This document shows positions 17,456 through 26,227 of a DNA stretch of 64,000 bases, one piece after another (within the stretch, counting starts at the first letter, position 1; each line of letters begins with the position of its first letter). The notes below the pieces were generated by a model that had not been told where the DNA came from, did no database searches, and was given only the letters and a program-made list of their open reading frames with translations. A program made the position numbers and the translations under genes. The stretch is from positions 1-64,000 of the forward strand of contig JAFRTE010000022.1 of NCBI GenBank assembly GCA_017427285.1, given 5' to 3'. The DNA is from Clostridia bacterium. Lineage in GTDB: Bacteria; Bacillota; Clostridia; Oscillospirales; UBA644.

Positions 17456-17482
17456 CAGCGTCACCGATAACCGATGACGCTG
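17456..17482. terminator. Hairpin between GH130 and the radical SAM gene
   Basis: Perfect 8-bp stem CAGCGTCA/TGACGCTG. T7 lies on the plus-strand side, while on the minus strand the tail is only AATTT, so termination after GH130 is likely partial and the radical SAM gene may be read through. Confidence 0.5.
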
Positions 17483-17498
17483 ACTGTTTTTTTGATTG

Positions 17499-18506
17499 TC
17501 ACGTTGCTCTCTGAGGACGTTTTTCGATTTTCATGGAATTGTTCTTTATAAAGTCGATAAGTTCGTCGACCTGCATAAACGCAAGTCCCGTAACGGTATC
17601 CGCAGCGCCGTAATACATCGCTATGCGGCCTGTTGCGGCATCCGTAAGAGTTGCGCACGGGAAAACAACGTTCGGCACGTCGCCCACGCACTCGTAGATC
17701 TCCTGCGGAGAGATGATATACGGGTCGGTCCTGTAAAGGACTTTCCACGGCTCGTTGATATCGAGAAGAGCCGCGCCCGCATGGTAAACGAAGCCGTTGC
17801 AGCTCTGAAGTACGCCGTGGTAGATAAGAAGCCAGCCCTCCGTTGTTTCGATAGGCGCGGGGCCGGGACCGATCTTTCTGGACTGCCATGAGCCGGCGGG
17901 CTCCATGATATGGCGGTGTTTGCCCCAGTAAATGAGATCTTTGCTGCGGCTGACGAAAATGTCGCCGAAAGCGGTATGTCCCGTATCAGACGGACGCGAA
18001 AGCATATAGTATTCGCCGTTTATCTTTCTCGGGAAAAGAACGCCGTTTCTGTTATAGGGCAGAAAAGCATTTTCAAGCTGATAGAATTTTTCGAAATCGA
18101 ATGTGTATGCAAGACCGATCGTCGGGCCGTGGTATCCGTTGCACCAGATAACGTAATATCTGTCTTCTATCCACACAACGCGGGGGTCGTAAGCGTAAAC
18201 GAATTCGCCGACATCCGGATCGTCGCATATCATTTTAATGGGTTTCGGATTGATATTCCAATGGATCCCGTCATCGGAAAATCCTGCGTGTATGCGCATA
18301 TAGCGGCCCGTGTTGTCGCAACGGAAAACGCCTGCGAAGCCGCCCTTGAAGGGAACGACCGCCGAATTGAAGATACTGTTTGAGTCGGGCAGAAGATCTC
18401 TCGGTATAACGGGATTTCCCGAATAGCGCCAGAGCACCTTGTTGCATCCCGCAGGTTTGTCCTCCCAGGGAATATTGGGCAGATCCGGACCTATAATGGT
18501 AGGCAT
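17499..18506 (-). CDS. GH130 beta-mannoside phosphorylase
   Basis: A 335-residue five-bladed beta-propeller of family GH130, which cleaves beta-1,4-mannosides with phosphate to give mannose 1-phosphate; members act on mannosyl-GlcNAc from N-glycans or on mannan oligosaccharides. FRCDNTGR, the YAYDPRVVW segment with the likely acid Asp107, and HGVLQ...YHAGAALLD are typical. No signal peptide. It lies next to a solute-binding lipoprotein and fits with the GH125 mannosidase elsewhere in the window. The exact subfamily was not determined. The ribosome site is AAGGAG upstream of the ATG. Confidence 0.85.
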   Translation of the reverse strand: MPTIIGPDLPNIPWEDKPAGCNKVLWRYSGNPVIPRDLLPDSNSIFNSAVVPFKGGFAGVFRCDNTGRYMRIHAGFSDDGIHWNINPKPIKMICDDPDVGEFVYAYDPRVVWIEDRYYVIWCNGYHGPTIGLAYTFDFEKFYQLENAFLPYNRNGVLFPRKINGEYYMLSRPSDTGHTAFGDIFVSRSKDLIYWGKHRHIMEPAGSWQSRKIGPGPAPIETTEGWLLIYHGVLQSCNGFVYHAGAALLDINEPWKVLYRTDPYIISPQEIYECVGDVPNVVFPCATLTDAATGRIAMYYGAADTVTGLAFMQVDELIDFIKNNSMKIEKRPQRAT

Positions 18507-18573
18507 GGTTAAATCTCCTTTTTATTGAGTTTTATACGGTTTTCTCGGTAAATAACGATCTTCCGTTTTTGAT

Positions 18574-18603
18574 ATTATACTATAAACAGCGCTGAATTGT
18601 CAA
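18574..18603 (-). promoter_or_regulatory. Promoter of GH130
   Basis: Minus strand TTGACA (18598-18603) and TATAAT (18574-18579), 18 bp spacer. So GH130 does not depend on the upstream lipoprotein transcript. Confidence 0.8.
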
Positions 18604-18659
18604 TAGATTTTCGGGAATTTCGCTTTTAAACTTCCGCAAATGCGCAAAAACGGCGAAAA

Positions 18660-20063
18660 TCAGTTATGGAAGCGGTCGTTAAGTTCGTCAAGCGTTTCAT
18701 ACATCGAAATAACATAACTTTCCGCCGCATCATAGATCGCGCTCTTGTAAGACTCTACCGTTGCTGCGACGCCGCCGTTGGGTATCTGGTCAAACATAGT
18801 GCTCATACCGTGGTGATGGTCGTGGTAAAGAGTATGCGGGCCAGCGATCAGCTCGTACATAAATTCCGAATCGCGTCTGTCCGTAAAATAATATCTTGTG
18901 AGATAATCAATGATAGACTCTTTCGTTTCATATCCGCTGAACGGCTCGAACAGTCCGTCAAGAATAAGCGCGCTGATCTCCGCGTCCTTTGTTGTTATAG
19001 GGATGCAGACGGTATATGCGCCGCTGGCATACGACGTTTTGTAATCGGACGGGCTTTTGGAATTGGGACCGTAAGGAACGGAAACTATACCGATGTTTTC
19101 AAGATGGAATGAAAGAGCGTTTGTAGTGGCAAAAAGCTGGTTTGTGTTTGAAAAATACATAACGGCTCCGCCCTCCGCGAACAGTTCGGGTTTGTAGTAA
19201 TCCGTAACATATGAGGAAAACGATCCGTAAAACCAGTCGTAGCATCTGTTATATGCGTCTATCGCGGACGGGGTAAAATATCCGAGTTCGTAAGAGCCGT
19301 CGTCGCCGAATGTAACGAACGTATTGCCGTTGCAAAGGGCAAGATCGCGCGAAAATCCGCCGAAGCCGGACGTGAAAGAATATACGTATTCGTTTGAAGA
19401 ACTTGTCTGGGCAAAGGTTGTAAGGCAGTGCTCAAAAGCGTCCCAGTTCCATTCTCCGTTTTCAAAATAATCGCGCGGGTCCGTTTCCTGGACAGCATCG
19501 ACGTAATCTTCATTTACGCAGATTATATTTACCTCCGAGTCAAACGCTCTCATGGGCAGCGCCGCGGGAATTATGCCGTATACGGAGCCGTCAAACATTG
19601 TGGATATGCGCATATACCTGCTGCCCCACTTCGTTTCGTCAAAAACGTCAAGACTCTGAAGAGGCACAAGATCCTGAAAAGCATTCGCTCTCATGTAATT
19701 TACAAGACCGAAAGTCGCCTGAGCTATCGCATCGTAGACGTATGTGCCCGAAACGGCGTTTATATACGCATGACTTCCGACAGAATCTTTATTTACAAAC
19801 ACCAGCTTTGCGTTATAGCGGTTTTCAACGTCCTTTACTCTCTCAACCGCGTAATCTCCGAAATCGGTGTCTTCAATATACCCGAGAGTAGCGCCGTTTC
19901 TGCCGGTATCCCATCCGAACACTATTTCAGCGCCTCCGAGATTGACGTTCGATCCGCTCAGCGAAGCTTCGTATTCGGGAACGATCTCAATTTCTTTTCC
20001 TGCGCACGAAATACAGATAAACACCGTAAGAATGCACATGAAAACGCACAGTATTTTTTTCAT
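18660..20063 (-). CDS. Orphan sugar-binding-type lipoprotein (family member 1)
   Basis: An extracellular solute-binding protein of 467 residues, lipid-anchored at Cys20 (ICISC). It resembles type 1 bacterial sugar-binding proteins of ABC importers. It shares with four other proteins of this window a common plan: lipobox, a short acidic linker with VPEYE, a GG-x-E start of lobe 1, the E..YN.K segment, the motif DPRDYFENGEWNWDAF, and the C-terminal LFEPFSGYET ... FTDRRDS region. No permease or ATPase gene is near it. The closest neighbour is GH130, 150 bases downstream with its own promoter, so the ligand may be a mannoside; that is inference. Confidence 0.85.
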   Translation of the reverse strand: MKKILCVFMCILTVFICISCAGKEIEIVPEYEASLSGSNVNLGGAEIVFGWDTGRNGATLGYIEDTDFGDYAVERVKDVENRYNAKLVFVNKDSVGSHAYINAVSGTYVYDAIAQATFGLVNYMRANAFQDLVPLQSLDVFDETKWGSRYMRISTMFDGSVYGIIPAALPMRAFDSEVNIICVNEDYVDAVQETDPRDYFENGEWNWDAFEHCLTTFAQTSSSNEYVYSFTSGFGGFSRDLALCNGNTFVTFGDDGSYELGYFTPSAIDAYNRCYDWFYGSFSSYVTDYYKPELFAEGGAVMYFSNTNQLFATTNALSFHLENIGIVSVPYGPNSKSPSDYKTSYASGAYTVCIPITTKDAEISALILDGLFEPFSGYETKESIIDYLTRYYFTDRRDSEFMYELIAGPHTLYHDHHHGMSTMFDQIPNGGVAATVESYKSAIYDAAESYVISMYETLDELNDRFHN

Positions 20064-20103
20064 TGAAAATTCTCCTTCTGTTCATAATGCCATATATATA
20101 TAT

Positions 20104-20131
20104 ATTATATTCCTGTTTTTAAAAAAGTCAA
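20104..20131 (-). promoter_or_regulatory. Promoter of solute-binding lipoprotein 1
   Basis: Minus strand TTGACT (20126-20131) and TATAAT (20104-20109), 16 bp spacer; an AGAAGGAG ribosome site follows before the ATG. Confidence 0.75.
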
Positions 20132-20155
20132 GTGTTTTCCCGTTATTTATTTCGT

Positions 20156-20198
20156 TAAAAAAAGAAACAGAAATAAGCTCCTCATAACAGAGGAGCTT
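20156..20198 (-). terminator. Terminator of solute-binding lipoprotein 2
   Basis: Perfect stem AAGCTCCTC/GAGGAGCTT (20175-20183 with 20190-20198), followed on the minus strand by a T-rich tail ending in T7. Confidence 0.8.
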
Positions 20199-20307
20199 AT
20201 CTGACTTATCGCCGTTTATTCTTTTTATCAAAAAGAGAGATTTTTGTTTTGAACAAGGAGAGTAAGCTCAGCATTTTCGACGAAGTCTCAGAACAAAAAG
20301 ATCCTTT

Positions 20308-21759
20308 TTACTCCTCGCCGTATGTTCCCCAGACGGCTTCTATTCCTCTTACCGAGGGCATAACGTCTCTCTGGAAGATCTCGTTTGCAACATCGGAAAT
20401 ACCTTCAACGTATTCGGAAATGGATCTGCTTGTTCTTTCGAGGAAGCCAACGTACTGAGTACGCATATTGTAGTGGAAATAGTTGTATTCCTGATTGTAA
20501 TACATAGCAAGGAAGCAGTCGCAGTCGCGTTCGTCAAAGAAGAAGTTGTGAGCCATGTATTCTTTGATATCTTCGGCCGTTTCGAATCCGGGAAGCGGTT
20601 CGTAAAGCGCGTTTATGATAACAGCGCTGCTGTCGGGCTGTGTGGAAAGAGAGGAGAATGCGATGCAGTAGTTGTTGTTTTCCATAATACCGTATACGTG
20701 ACCGGGGTCGGCGTCGGGGCCGAGAGGCCATGTAAGAATGCCGAAGTTGTCAACGTTAAGGGAGATACGCGCGTCCTGACCGTAAAGATAACCGGTGGGA
20801 GCTACGCACATAACGGAAAGTTCGTTTACGAAATCGTTTACGGTCTGCTCTACGGTGTCGTTCATGCCGCTGCTTATGGTGTAGCTGAGGTCTGTCGTCC
20901 AGATCGCTCTTGCCTCTTCCATAGCCGCAAAGGCGGTAGGAGTTACGAATCCGTAAGAGTAGTTTCCGTTTTCGTCCTTATGGACGAGTGAGTCGCCGTT
21001 TGAACGGATGAACATTTCCGCATAGTAGGGCCAGTGAGCGGAAAGACCGTAACGGACCGTTTCGGTACCTTCGATCTGAGTATAGTTTTCAAGACAGTTT
21101 CTGAACTGCGCCCATGTCCAGTCTCCGGTTTCGACATATTCGCGCGGGTCGGGCTGACCGGAAAGAGAAACGAGGTCTTCGTTTACCGCGAGAGGATATC
21201 CGAATGAAGAGTGGTTGAGTTCGGGCCATCCCATCGGGATAAGTCCGTAAAGGTCGTTTTCGTAGTAAATAACTTCGAGTATGGATCTGTTGCCCCATTT
21301 GTCTTCGTTTTTATAGTCGATATAATCTTCAAGCTCCGAAAGACCTACGAGCATGCCGGCTCTTGCCGCGTCTGCCCACATATCGGATATACCTGAGATA
21401 ACGTCGCACATAAATACGCCCGCATATGAAAGCGAGATAAAGGTGTGACATCTCTGGGTCGTGTTGTAGTTGATCTTGATTTTGCAGTTGTAGTCGTTTT
21501 CAACTTCTTTTATACGCGCTTTGGCAAGGTCGGCAAACTGCGTATCGGGACGGAAGCCGAGGACGTTTTCGGTTATGAGGCCGTCGCTTTCGTTGGAACC
21601 GAATTCATAGACCATTTCAAAACCGCCGAGGTCCATTTTAGCGTTTGCGGAATCGTTGAGATCCTGATCGAAAAACTCTTCGGTTTCGCCTGCCTGACAT
21701 GCCGTTGCAAACACAATCAGCGCCAGAACGAGCAAAAGAAGCTTTGACATTTTGTTCAT
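20308..21759 (-). CDS. Orphan sugar-binding-type lipoprotein (family member 2)
   Basis: A 483-residue lipid-anchored solute-binding protein (FATAC, Cys21). Family marks: DLGGFEMVYE, the KEVENDYNCKIK segment, DPREYVETGDWTWAQF, and LYEPLPGFET ... FFDERDC. It binds an unknown ligand outside the cell. ATG at 21759 is chosen; a TTG nine bases upstream is too close to AAAGG. The gene is monocistronic, with its own promoter, a 3' terminator and, unusually, a terminator-like hairpin in its leader. No ABC partner is nearby. Confidence 0.85.
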   Translation of the reverse strand: MNKMSKLLLLVLALIVFATACQAGETEEFFDQDLNDSANAKMDLGGFEMVYEFGSNESDGLITENVLGFRPDTQFADLAKARIKEVENDYNCKIKINYNTTQRCHTFISLSYAGVFMCDVISGISDMWADAARAGMLVGLSELEDYIDYKNEDKWGNRSILEVIYYENDLYGLIPMGWPELNHSSFGYPLAVNEDLVSLSGQPDPREYVETGDWTWAQFRNCLENYTQIEGTETVRYGLSAHWPYYAEMFIRSNGDSLVHKDENGNYSYGFVTPTAFAAMEEARAIWTTDLSYTISSGMNDTVEQTVNDFVNELSVMCVAPTGYLYGQDARISLNVDNFGILTWPLGPDADPGHVYGIMENNNYCIAFSSLSTQPDSSAVIINALYEPLPGFETAEDIKEYMAHNFFFDERDCDCFLAMYYNQEYNYFHYNMRTQYVGFLERTSRSISEYVEGISDVANEIFQRDVMPSVRGIEAVWGTYGEE

Positions 21760-21802
21760 GGCAAACAATACCTTTCTTGGATTATTAAATATTTAAGAAC
21801 AG

Positions 21803-21828
21803 AAAAAAACCCGCCGAACGATTCGGCG
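21803..21828 (-). terminator. Leader hairpin with T-run upstream of lipoprotein 2
   Basis: On the minus strand the stem CGCCGAA/TTCGGCG with a 3-base loop is followed by GGG and T7. It lies about 20 bases after the predicted transcription start and 45 bases before the start codon of the lipoprotein gene. It could be an attenuator or the terminator of the gene upstream; in either case it is in the lipoprotein's own leader. Confidence 0.7.
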
Positions 21829-21854
21829 TTAACTCATATTCTCAGATTGTTATA

Positions 21855-21883
21855 ATTATACAACAATTCCCTCCGATTGTCAA
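21855..21883 (-). promoter_or_regulatory. Consensus promoter of lipoprotein 2
   Basis: Minus strand TTGACA (21878-21883), 17 bp, TATAAT (21855-21860). Confidence 0.85.
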
Positions 21884-21978
21884 TCAATCCCGCCGTCTTT
21901 TTTTCAATATTGTCATAAAGCCGCAAGAACAGCCGAAAATTTCGGTTTTTTTTCACAAATCCGGATTTATCGCTTTAA

Positions 21979-22728
21979 TCAGATAAAGCTGATATACTTT
22001 CCCGAAGAAACCGTTCTTCCGTGCGGCCCCGAAATACGGTCATATCCCGCAATAATCGCCTTTTTCACGGTTCCGTCCCCATAAAGAATGCCGAACGGCT
22101 TTTTTTCGGGAAGCGGGGTGTCGGATTCACCGAAAGTGTAAAGATTGTCAAGCAAAAAACGTCCGCTGAGCGTTTCCGCCTGTCTTATGAGAAGATGCGT
22201 CCCGTCGTGAGAATACGCGTTTCTCAGTATACCGGAATGGGTCGCGTTTCCGTCACAGTCAACTATCAGTCCGAGACATCCCGCATATTTTTTACCCGTT
22301 TCGATCTCCGTTGCGGTATTTACGAGAAAAAGCGTTTTCTCTTCTCCCGTTGAAAGCGTCACTGTAACGTGAAGGAGTCCGCCGCCGAAAACGACCGTTA
22401 CTTCCGAGGCGTAAAAAAGCGAGCAGTCAAAATGATTTCCGTATCCGTTGAGCGGAAAAAATGCGTCTTTGAATAAAACTCCAGAAAGATAGTTTGAAGC
22501 ATTGTATATCGCAGTCATCATAACGCCGAATTTTACCGAAAGCGGAGGGGCTATCGGTATGTCTACCTGAAAACCCGCGCTTCCGTATAAGGACGAAACA
22601 AGTCTGTAAGTGATCTCAAGCCCCGTCGCTGAATTTATAAAATCAACGCAGTTTCCCATCCACGACTCCATCCCCGGCGCCATTCCCGTGCGCAGATCGC
22701 TTTTTACCGTTTTCTTGAATAATGGCAT
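21979..22728 (-). CDS. Hypothetical beta-rich protein
   Basis: A 249-residue protein with no recognised family, no signal peptide and no membrane helix. It starts MPLFKKTVKSDLRTG and is rich in short hydrophobic strands (VTVVFGGGLLHVTVTL, KTLFLVNTATEIE), suggesting a mostly beta fold. The start at 22728 follows GGTGATC; the longer ORF start at 22866 lies beyond its promoter and inside the divergent gene. Neighbours give no clear role. Confidence 0.7.
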   Translation of the reverse strand: MPLFKKTVKSDLRTGMAPGMESWMGNCVDFINSATGLEITYRLVSSLYGSAGFQVDIPIAPPLSVKFGVMMTAIYNASNYLSGVLFKDAFFPLNGYGNHFDCSLFYASEVTVVFGGGLLHVTVTLSTGEEKTLFLVNTATEIETGKKYAGCLGLIVDCDGNATHSGILRNAYSHDGTHLLIRQAETLSGRFLLDNLYTFGESDTPLPEKKPFGILYGDGTVKKAIIAGYDRISGPHGRTVSSGKYISFI

Positions 22729-22756
22729 CTGATCACCGTTTTCACAATATATCCGA

Positions 22757-22785
22757 ATAATATCACGAAAAGTGCTAAATGTCAA
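22757..22785 (-). promoter_or_regulatory. Promoter of the hypothetical beta-rich gene
   Basis: Minus strand TTGACA (22780-22785), 17 bp, TATTAT (22757-22762). Confidence 0.75.
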
Positions 22786-22825
22786 TACGATTTTTCCGTT
22801 CTGCGGATATTGTCGCTGCAATCGC

Positions 22826-22854
22826 TTGACAAAAACGGGGAAAGAGGTTATAAT
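22826..22854 (+). promoter_or_regulatory. Consensus promoter of the dCMP deaminase gene
   Basis: TTGACA (22826-22831), 17 bp, TATAAT (22849-22854). Transcription begins near 22861, which rules out the two upstream start codons of the ORF. Confidence 0.85.
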
Positions 22855-22881
22855 ATGAAAAAACATTTAACGGAGCAGATT

Positions 22882-23373
22882 ATGAAAAGGATCGACAAAA
22901 AAAATTATTATCTTGATATTGCCCAGACCGTTGCGGAGAGGGGAACATGCATACGCAGACTGTTCGGCGCGGTAATAGTTAAAAACGATTCTATCATTAG
23001 CACGGGATACGCCGGCGCGCCGAGGCAGAGAGTAAACTGCTGCGACCTGGGCGAATGTCTCCGAGAAAAGCTGAAGATCCCCGCAGGGGAAAGATACGAG
23101 CTTTGCCGTTCCGTTCACGCCGAAGCGAACGCCATCATAGCCGCGTCGAGAGAGGAAATGATAGGCGCAACGCTGTATCTGGCGTGTATAAGTCCGAAAA
23201 CGGGAGAAATAATGAGCGGGACGAGCTGCTGCTCAATGTGCCGAAGGCTTGTAATAAACGCGGGAATAGAAACCGTTATAGTAAGAGACACCAAAACGGA
23301 ATACAGAGTAATTGACGTTATGAAAGACTGGGTCGAAAACGACGACTCGCTCGACAGGAAGAGCGGATACTGA
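22882..23373 (+). CDS. dCMP deaminase-like protein (ComEB type)
   Basis: A 163-residue zinc-dependent cytidine/deoxycytidylate deaminase. HAEANAI gives the zinc His and catalytic Glu. The usual PCxxC is CCSMC here, keeping both zinc cysteines and replacing Pro. Likely role: dCMP to dUMP for thymidylate supply. The ATG at 22882 follows CGGAGCAG; earlier ATGs lie before the predicted transcript start. The next gene begins one base after its stop, so the two are cotranscribed. Confidence 0.85.
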   Translation: MKRIDKKNYYLDIAQTVAERGTCIRRLFGAVIVKNDSIISTGYAGAPRQRVNCCDLGECLREKLKIPAGERYELCRSVHAEANAIIAASREEMIGATLYLACISPKTGEIMSGTSCCSMCRRLVINAGIETVIVRDTKTEYRVIDVMKDWVENDDSLDRKSGY

Positions 23374-23374
23374 T

Positions 23375-24247
23375 ATGAAACCGCAGAATGCATTTAAATT
23401 ACTGTCAGAATTTCTTTTGCTGCTTCTGATCTCGGCGGGACTATGCGCCGCGTTTTACGGCAAAGCCGAGCTTGAAAAGATTTTTGAGATCCCTGCCGCC
23501 TCAAAAGACGGCTGGACAGTTACGGAAGAGACGGTTATTTCTTCCGAAAGCGTGAGAAGTTCGGAGAGCGCCGCGGTCAGTTTCACATCGGATTCGCAGA
23601 TCATCGGCGCGGAATACCGCTTTGCAAATCCGGGAGACCTTTTCGGTACGGACAGTTTAAGCCCCGTGCTTAAAATCCGCGTTTTTATCAGCGATATTAC
23701 GGCTCTGAAAGGCGAAAAGGGAACGATCGCCTTTTTATGCGACGACGGATCGGGGTTTTCGTGGAGCGCAGAAGATCTAACGCTCAAAAACGGCTGGAAC
23801 GATCTAACGCTCAATTTCCGCACCGCCGAAACGGTAATTCCGCAAAAACCGCTGCCCGAAGAAACGGAATTTTCCGAGGAAGACGCGGAGGAGACGGAAG
23901 AAACGGAAGAAATCACCGAAGAAGAGCCGGAAAACGTAAAAACGGCGGACGAGATCCTTGCGGGTCTTACGATTTTTTCCTTCAGATTCGAAAAATCACC
24001 CGTTAAGGATACGACGGTCGCGTTTTCCGAGATATCCGTTAACACTCACGGAAAACAGGAAGAGCCGAAAGCTCCCGAACCGCTGAAAGACGATCTGACT
24101 GCCCCCGCCCTGATAGTATCGCTTACCATCGCCGCGGCGACAATTGCGGCAGTTTTGATCTTAAGCGCGGTATATGCGAAAAAGGAGATAAAGAGAAGAA
24201 AACGCGAAGCTAAAAAAAGACGCGCCGAGCAGCAGACAAACGAGTAG
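23375..24247 (+). CDS. Membrane-anchored protein with acidic linker, unknown function
   Basis: A 290-residue protein with an N-terminal hydrophobic helix (about 11-27), a beta-rich external domain (about 40-155), a Glu-rich low-complexity linker (about 165-190), more beta strands, a second membrane helix (about 245-268) and a very basic cytoplasmic tail (KKEIKRRKREAKKRR). The external part looks like a carbohydrate-binding beta-sandwich but has no diagnostic motif. It starts one base after the deaminase gene. Confidence 0.65.
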   Translation: MKPQNAFKLLSEFLLLLLISAGLCAAFYGKAELEKIFEIPAASKDGWTVTEETVISSESVRSSESAAVSFTSDSQIIGAEYRFANPGDLFGTDSLSPVLKIRVFISDITALKGEKGTIAFLCDDGSGFSWSAEDLTLKNGWNDLTLNFRTAETVIPQKPLPEETEFSEEDAEETEETEEITEEEPENVKTADEILAGLTIFSFRFEKSPVKDTTVAFSEISVNTHGKQEEPKAPEPLKDDLTAPALIVSLTIAAATIAAVLILSAVYAKKEIKRRKREAKKRRAEQQTNE

Positions 24248-24302
24248 CTGCCCGCTTTGACGGATAACCGGACAGAGGGAAAACAATTGATAATAAAAAT
24301 AC

Positions 24303-24336
24303 AGGACGGCCGCGATTTCGCAGCCGTCCTTTTTTC
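24303..24336 (+). terminator. Terminator after the deaminase operon
   Basis: Stem AGGACGGC (24303-24310) and GCCGTCCT (24323-24330) followed by T-run. Confidence 0.85.
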
Positions 24337-24786
24337 GTCTGAAATGTGACCCTCATCGCGCGTTATGTCTGCCGTTTTTCGGATTTCCGCGGGATATTAT
24401 ACCCCGCGCGGACGATCCGCGCGGCCTTCCCCTGCTGCAGGAAGGCAAAAAGAAACGCCCGGATCAAGTCCGGGCGGGATGTTATTTTGCGTTTTTTGCG
24501 AGTAAATAAAGCACTTAAAAAGGAGGGGCCACGATTGCGAATAAAATTAAAAGCAAGTTTTCAAGCGCGTTTTTCGATTTGTTATTCATTTTTCCCCTTT
24601 TTAATGTTTTAAAAATGCAACTCTGAAATGATTTTTTGCGAAGGACCAGCGCGCGCCGCATGTTTCACACCGCCCCGGGCATAAAAGCGCTGCGGCGGGT
24701 TTTCGTCCTCTGTATTGATGCAATACGCGACGGGATAAATGGCGCGGCGATCCTCGGGGATCCCGTTACCTGACCAATATGATCGT
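24337..24786. other. 450-bp gene-poor stretch with three adjacent hairpins
   Basis: No convincing gene. Three strong inverted repeats follow one another: CCGCGCGGA/TCCGCGCGG (24404-24424), GCCTTCC/GGAAGGC (24424-24446) and CGCCCGGA/TCCGGGCG (24456-24476). Further on, an AGGAGG at 24521-24526 precedes a 25-30-codon reading frame (TTG at 24535 or ATT at 24534), which is too short and start-poor to call a gene. A minus-strand frame at 24609-24851 runs into the lipoprotein gene and is not convincing. Confidence 0.6.
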
Positions 24787-26184
24787 TTACTGCTTGTATT
24801 CCTGCATTGCAAGGTAGTTTGGCAGCATCTGCTCTTCAAATATCTTGTCAAGGGTTCCCGTAACGGAGGCGATGACCTCCTGAGGCGTTTTGGACGTATA
24901 TACGGTTTCGATCTTCTGCTGCAGGTTTCCGCCTACGCCGAAATAATCGTAACTGCCGTTTTTAAACGCTTCCGTATAGATTTTTGCGTCTCTTTCATCG
25001 AAAAACATCGTTCTGAAAAGGAAGTCTACCATGCTTTCACGGTCTGCGCCGTCGATTTGCTCAAAAAGTATGTCTATCAGCTTTGCGCATGCGTCTGTAT
25101 CGTCCGCTCCGGCGTACATGCTGAAAGTGGGATATGTGCTGAATCCCATTTTAACGTCCTTGCAGTCGTATTTATCCGCAGCGGGGAACGGGACGATCCC
25201 GAAATTATCCACCTTGCTCGCAACGTTTAAAAGATACGAAGATTCGGTAAATATCATGGTGCTTACACCGTTTGCAAGATGGTCGGAATAATCCCAGCCG
25301 TCAAGAAGGATATAGTCGTCTTCGTAGCTGTTTACGAAATTAACGCCCCATTCGAGCGCTTCGAGAAGATCAGGATTATGTTCCGCAGAGTAGTACTGAC
25401 CGTCTTTTTCATATACGTTGCCTATCTGATAAGCGCCAATAAAGCCTCTTGCGAGATATCTCGTGTTCATGCCGAGCGCTTTGATATCGTTTGCGCCGTC
25501 GTCTATATGGTATCTCGGTATTATCTCATCAAACTTCGATAGCTTCCATTCGTTCTGTTCGTACATATCGCGCGGGTCGTCAAGCCCGTATCGCGTTATA
25601 TAGTTTTCGTTGATGCATAAAAATACTCCGAGGTTTCCGTCATTTGTCCTAAGGGGCCAGTAGGCGGGAATAACGACGTATACGTTTCCGTTTGCCATGC
25701 AGCATTCGAGTATGTTTATGGGACCGTACTTTTCGCTGTTGTGAAGGTCGATGATATCCGGGAAATAATTGAGAGGATAAAAAGCGCCGGAACGCGCCGT
25801 TACCATATTAAGGTTTGAGCCCCTCATTATTATGAAATCACCTATATTGATCCCCGACACATATGACGTAAAAACTGCGTTTGAAAACGTTGATTCACTG
25901 CCCATGCTCTTCGAAAACGTCAGCTTCAGATTGTTTTCTTTTTCGATCTTGTTTACATGGGCAATAAACAGATCGTAATAAAGCGAATCGGGCTCGTAAA
26001 AATAAATCACTTCGTCAGCGCCTATTTTTTCCTGCATAACGGTGAAGTTTCTGCCTCCGAAATCCGTAACTTCGCCCATATCGACTGAAAATTCGGGTAC
26101 GGTTTCAACCTTCTGCGCCGCGCATGCGGACATCACAAACGCAAAAGACAAAAAAAGCAGCGACAGCCTTAATACGGTTTTCAT
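24787..26184 (-). CDS. Orphan sugar-binding-type lipoprotein (family member 3)
   Basis: A 465-residue lipid-anchored solute-binding protein (VMSAC, Cys21), the most diverged of the five. Shared marks are VPEFSVD after the anchor, DFGGRNFTVM, the IEKENNLKL segment, DPRDMYEQNEWKLSKF (a Trp-x-Trp position is changed to Trp-x-Leu), and LFEQIDGADR ... FFDERDA. It is monocistronic with its own promoter. No permease or ATPase is near. Ligand unknown. Confidence 0.85.
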   Translation of the reverse strand: MKTVLRLSLLFLSFAFVMSACAAQKVETVPEFSVDMGEVTDFGGRNFTVMQEKIGADEVIYFYEPDSLYYDLFIAHVNKIEKENNLKLTFSKSMGSESTFSNAVFTSYVSGINIGDFIIMRGSNLNMVTARSGAFYPLNYFPDIIDLHNSEKYGPINILECCMANGNVYVVIPAYWPLRTNDGNLGVFLCINENYITRYGLDDPRDMYEQNEWKLSKFDEIIPRYHIDDGANDIKALGMNTRYLARGFIGAYQIGNVYEKDGQYYSAEHNPDLLEALEWGVNFVNSYEDDYILLDGWDYSDHLANGVSTMIFTESSYLLNVASKVDNFGIVPFPAADKYDCKDVKMGFSTYPTFSMYAGADDTDACAKLIDILFEQIDGADRESMVDFLFRTMFFDERDAKIYTEAFKNGSYDYFGVGGNLQQKIETVYTSKTPQEVIASVTGTLDKIFEEQMLPNYLAMQEYKQ

Positions 26185-26227
26185 GGCCTTCCTCCAATAA
26201 TTGTTAAAAATTGCGGTTTACGGTATT

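Noticed and set aside
24609-24851. 80-codon minus-strand frame upstream of lipoprotein 3's stop
   Set aside because: It begins inside the lipoprotein coding region, lacks a ribosome site and matches no family I can name; it may be part of an intergenic repeat.
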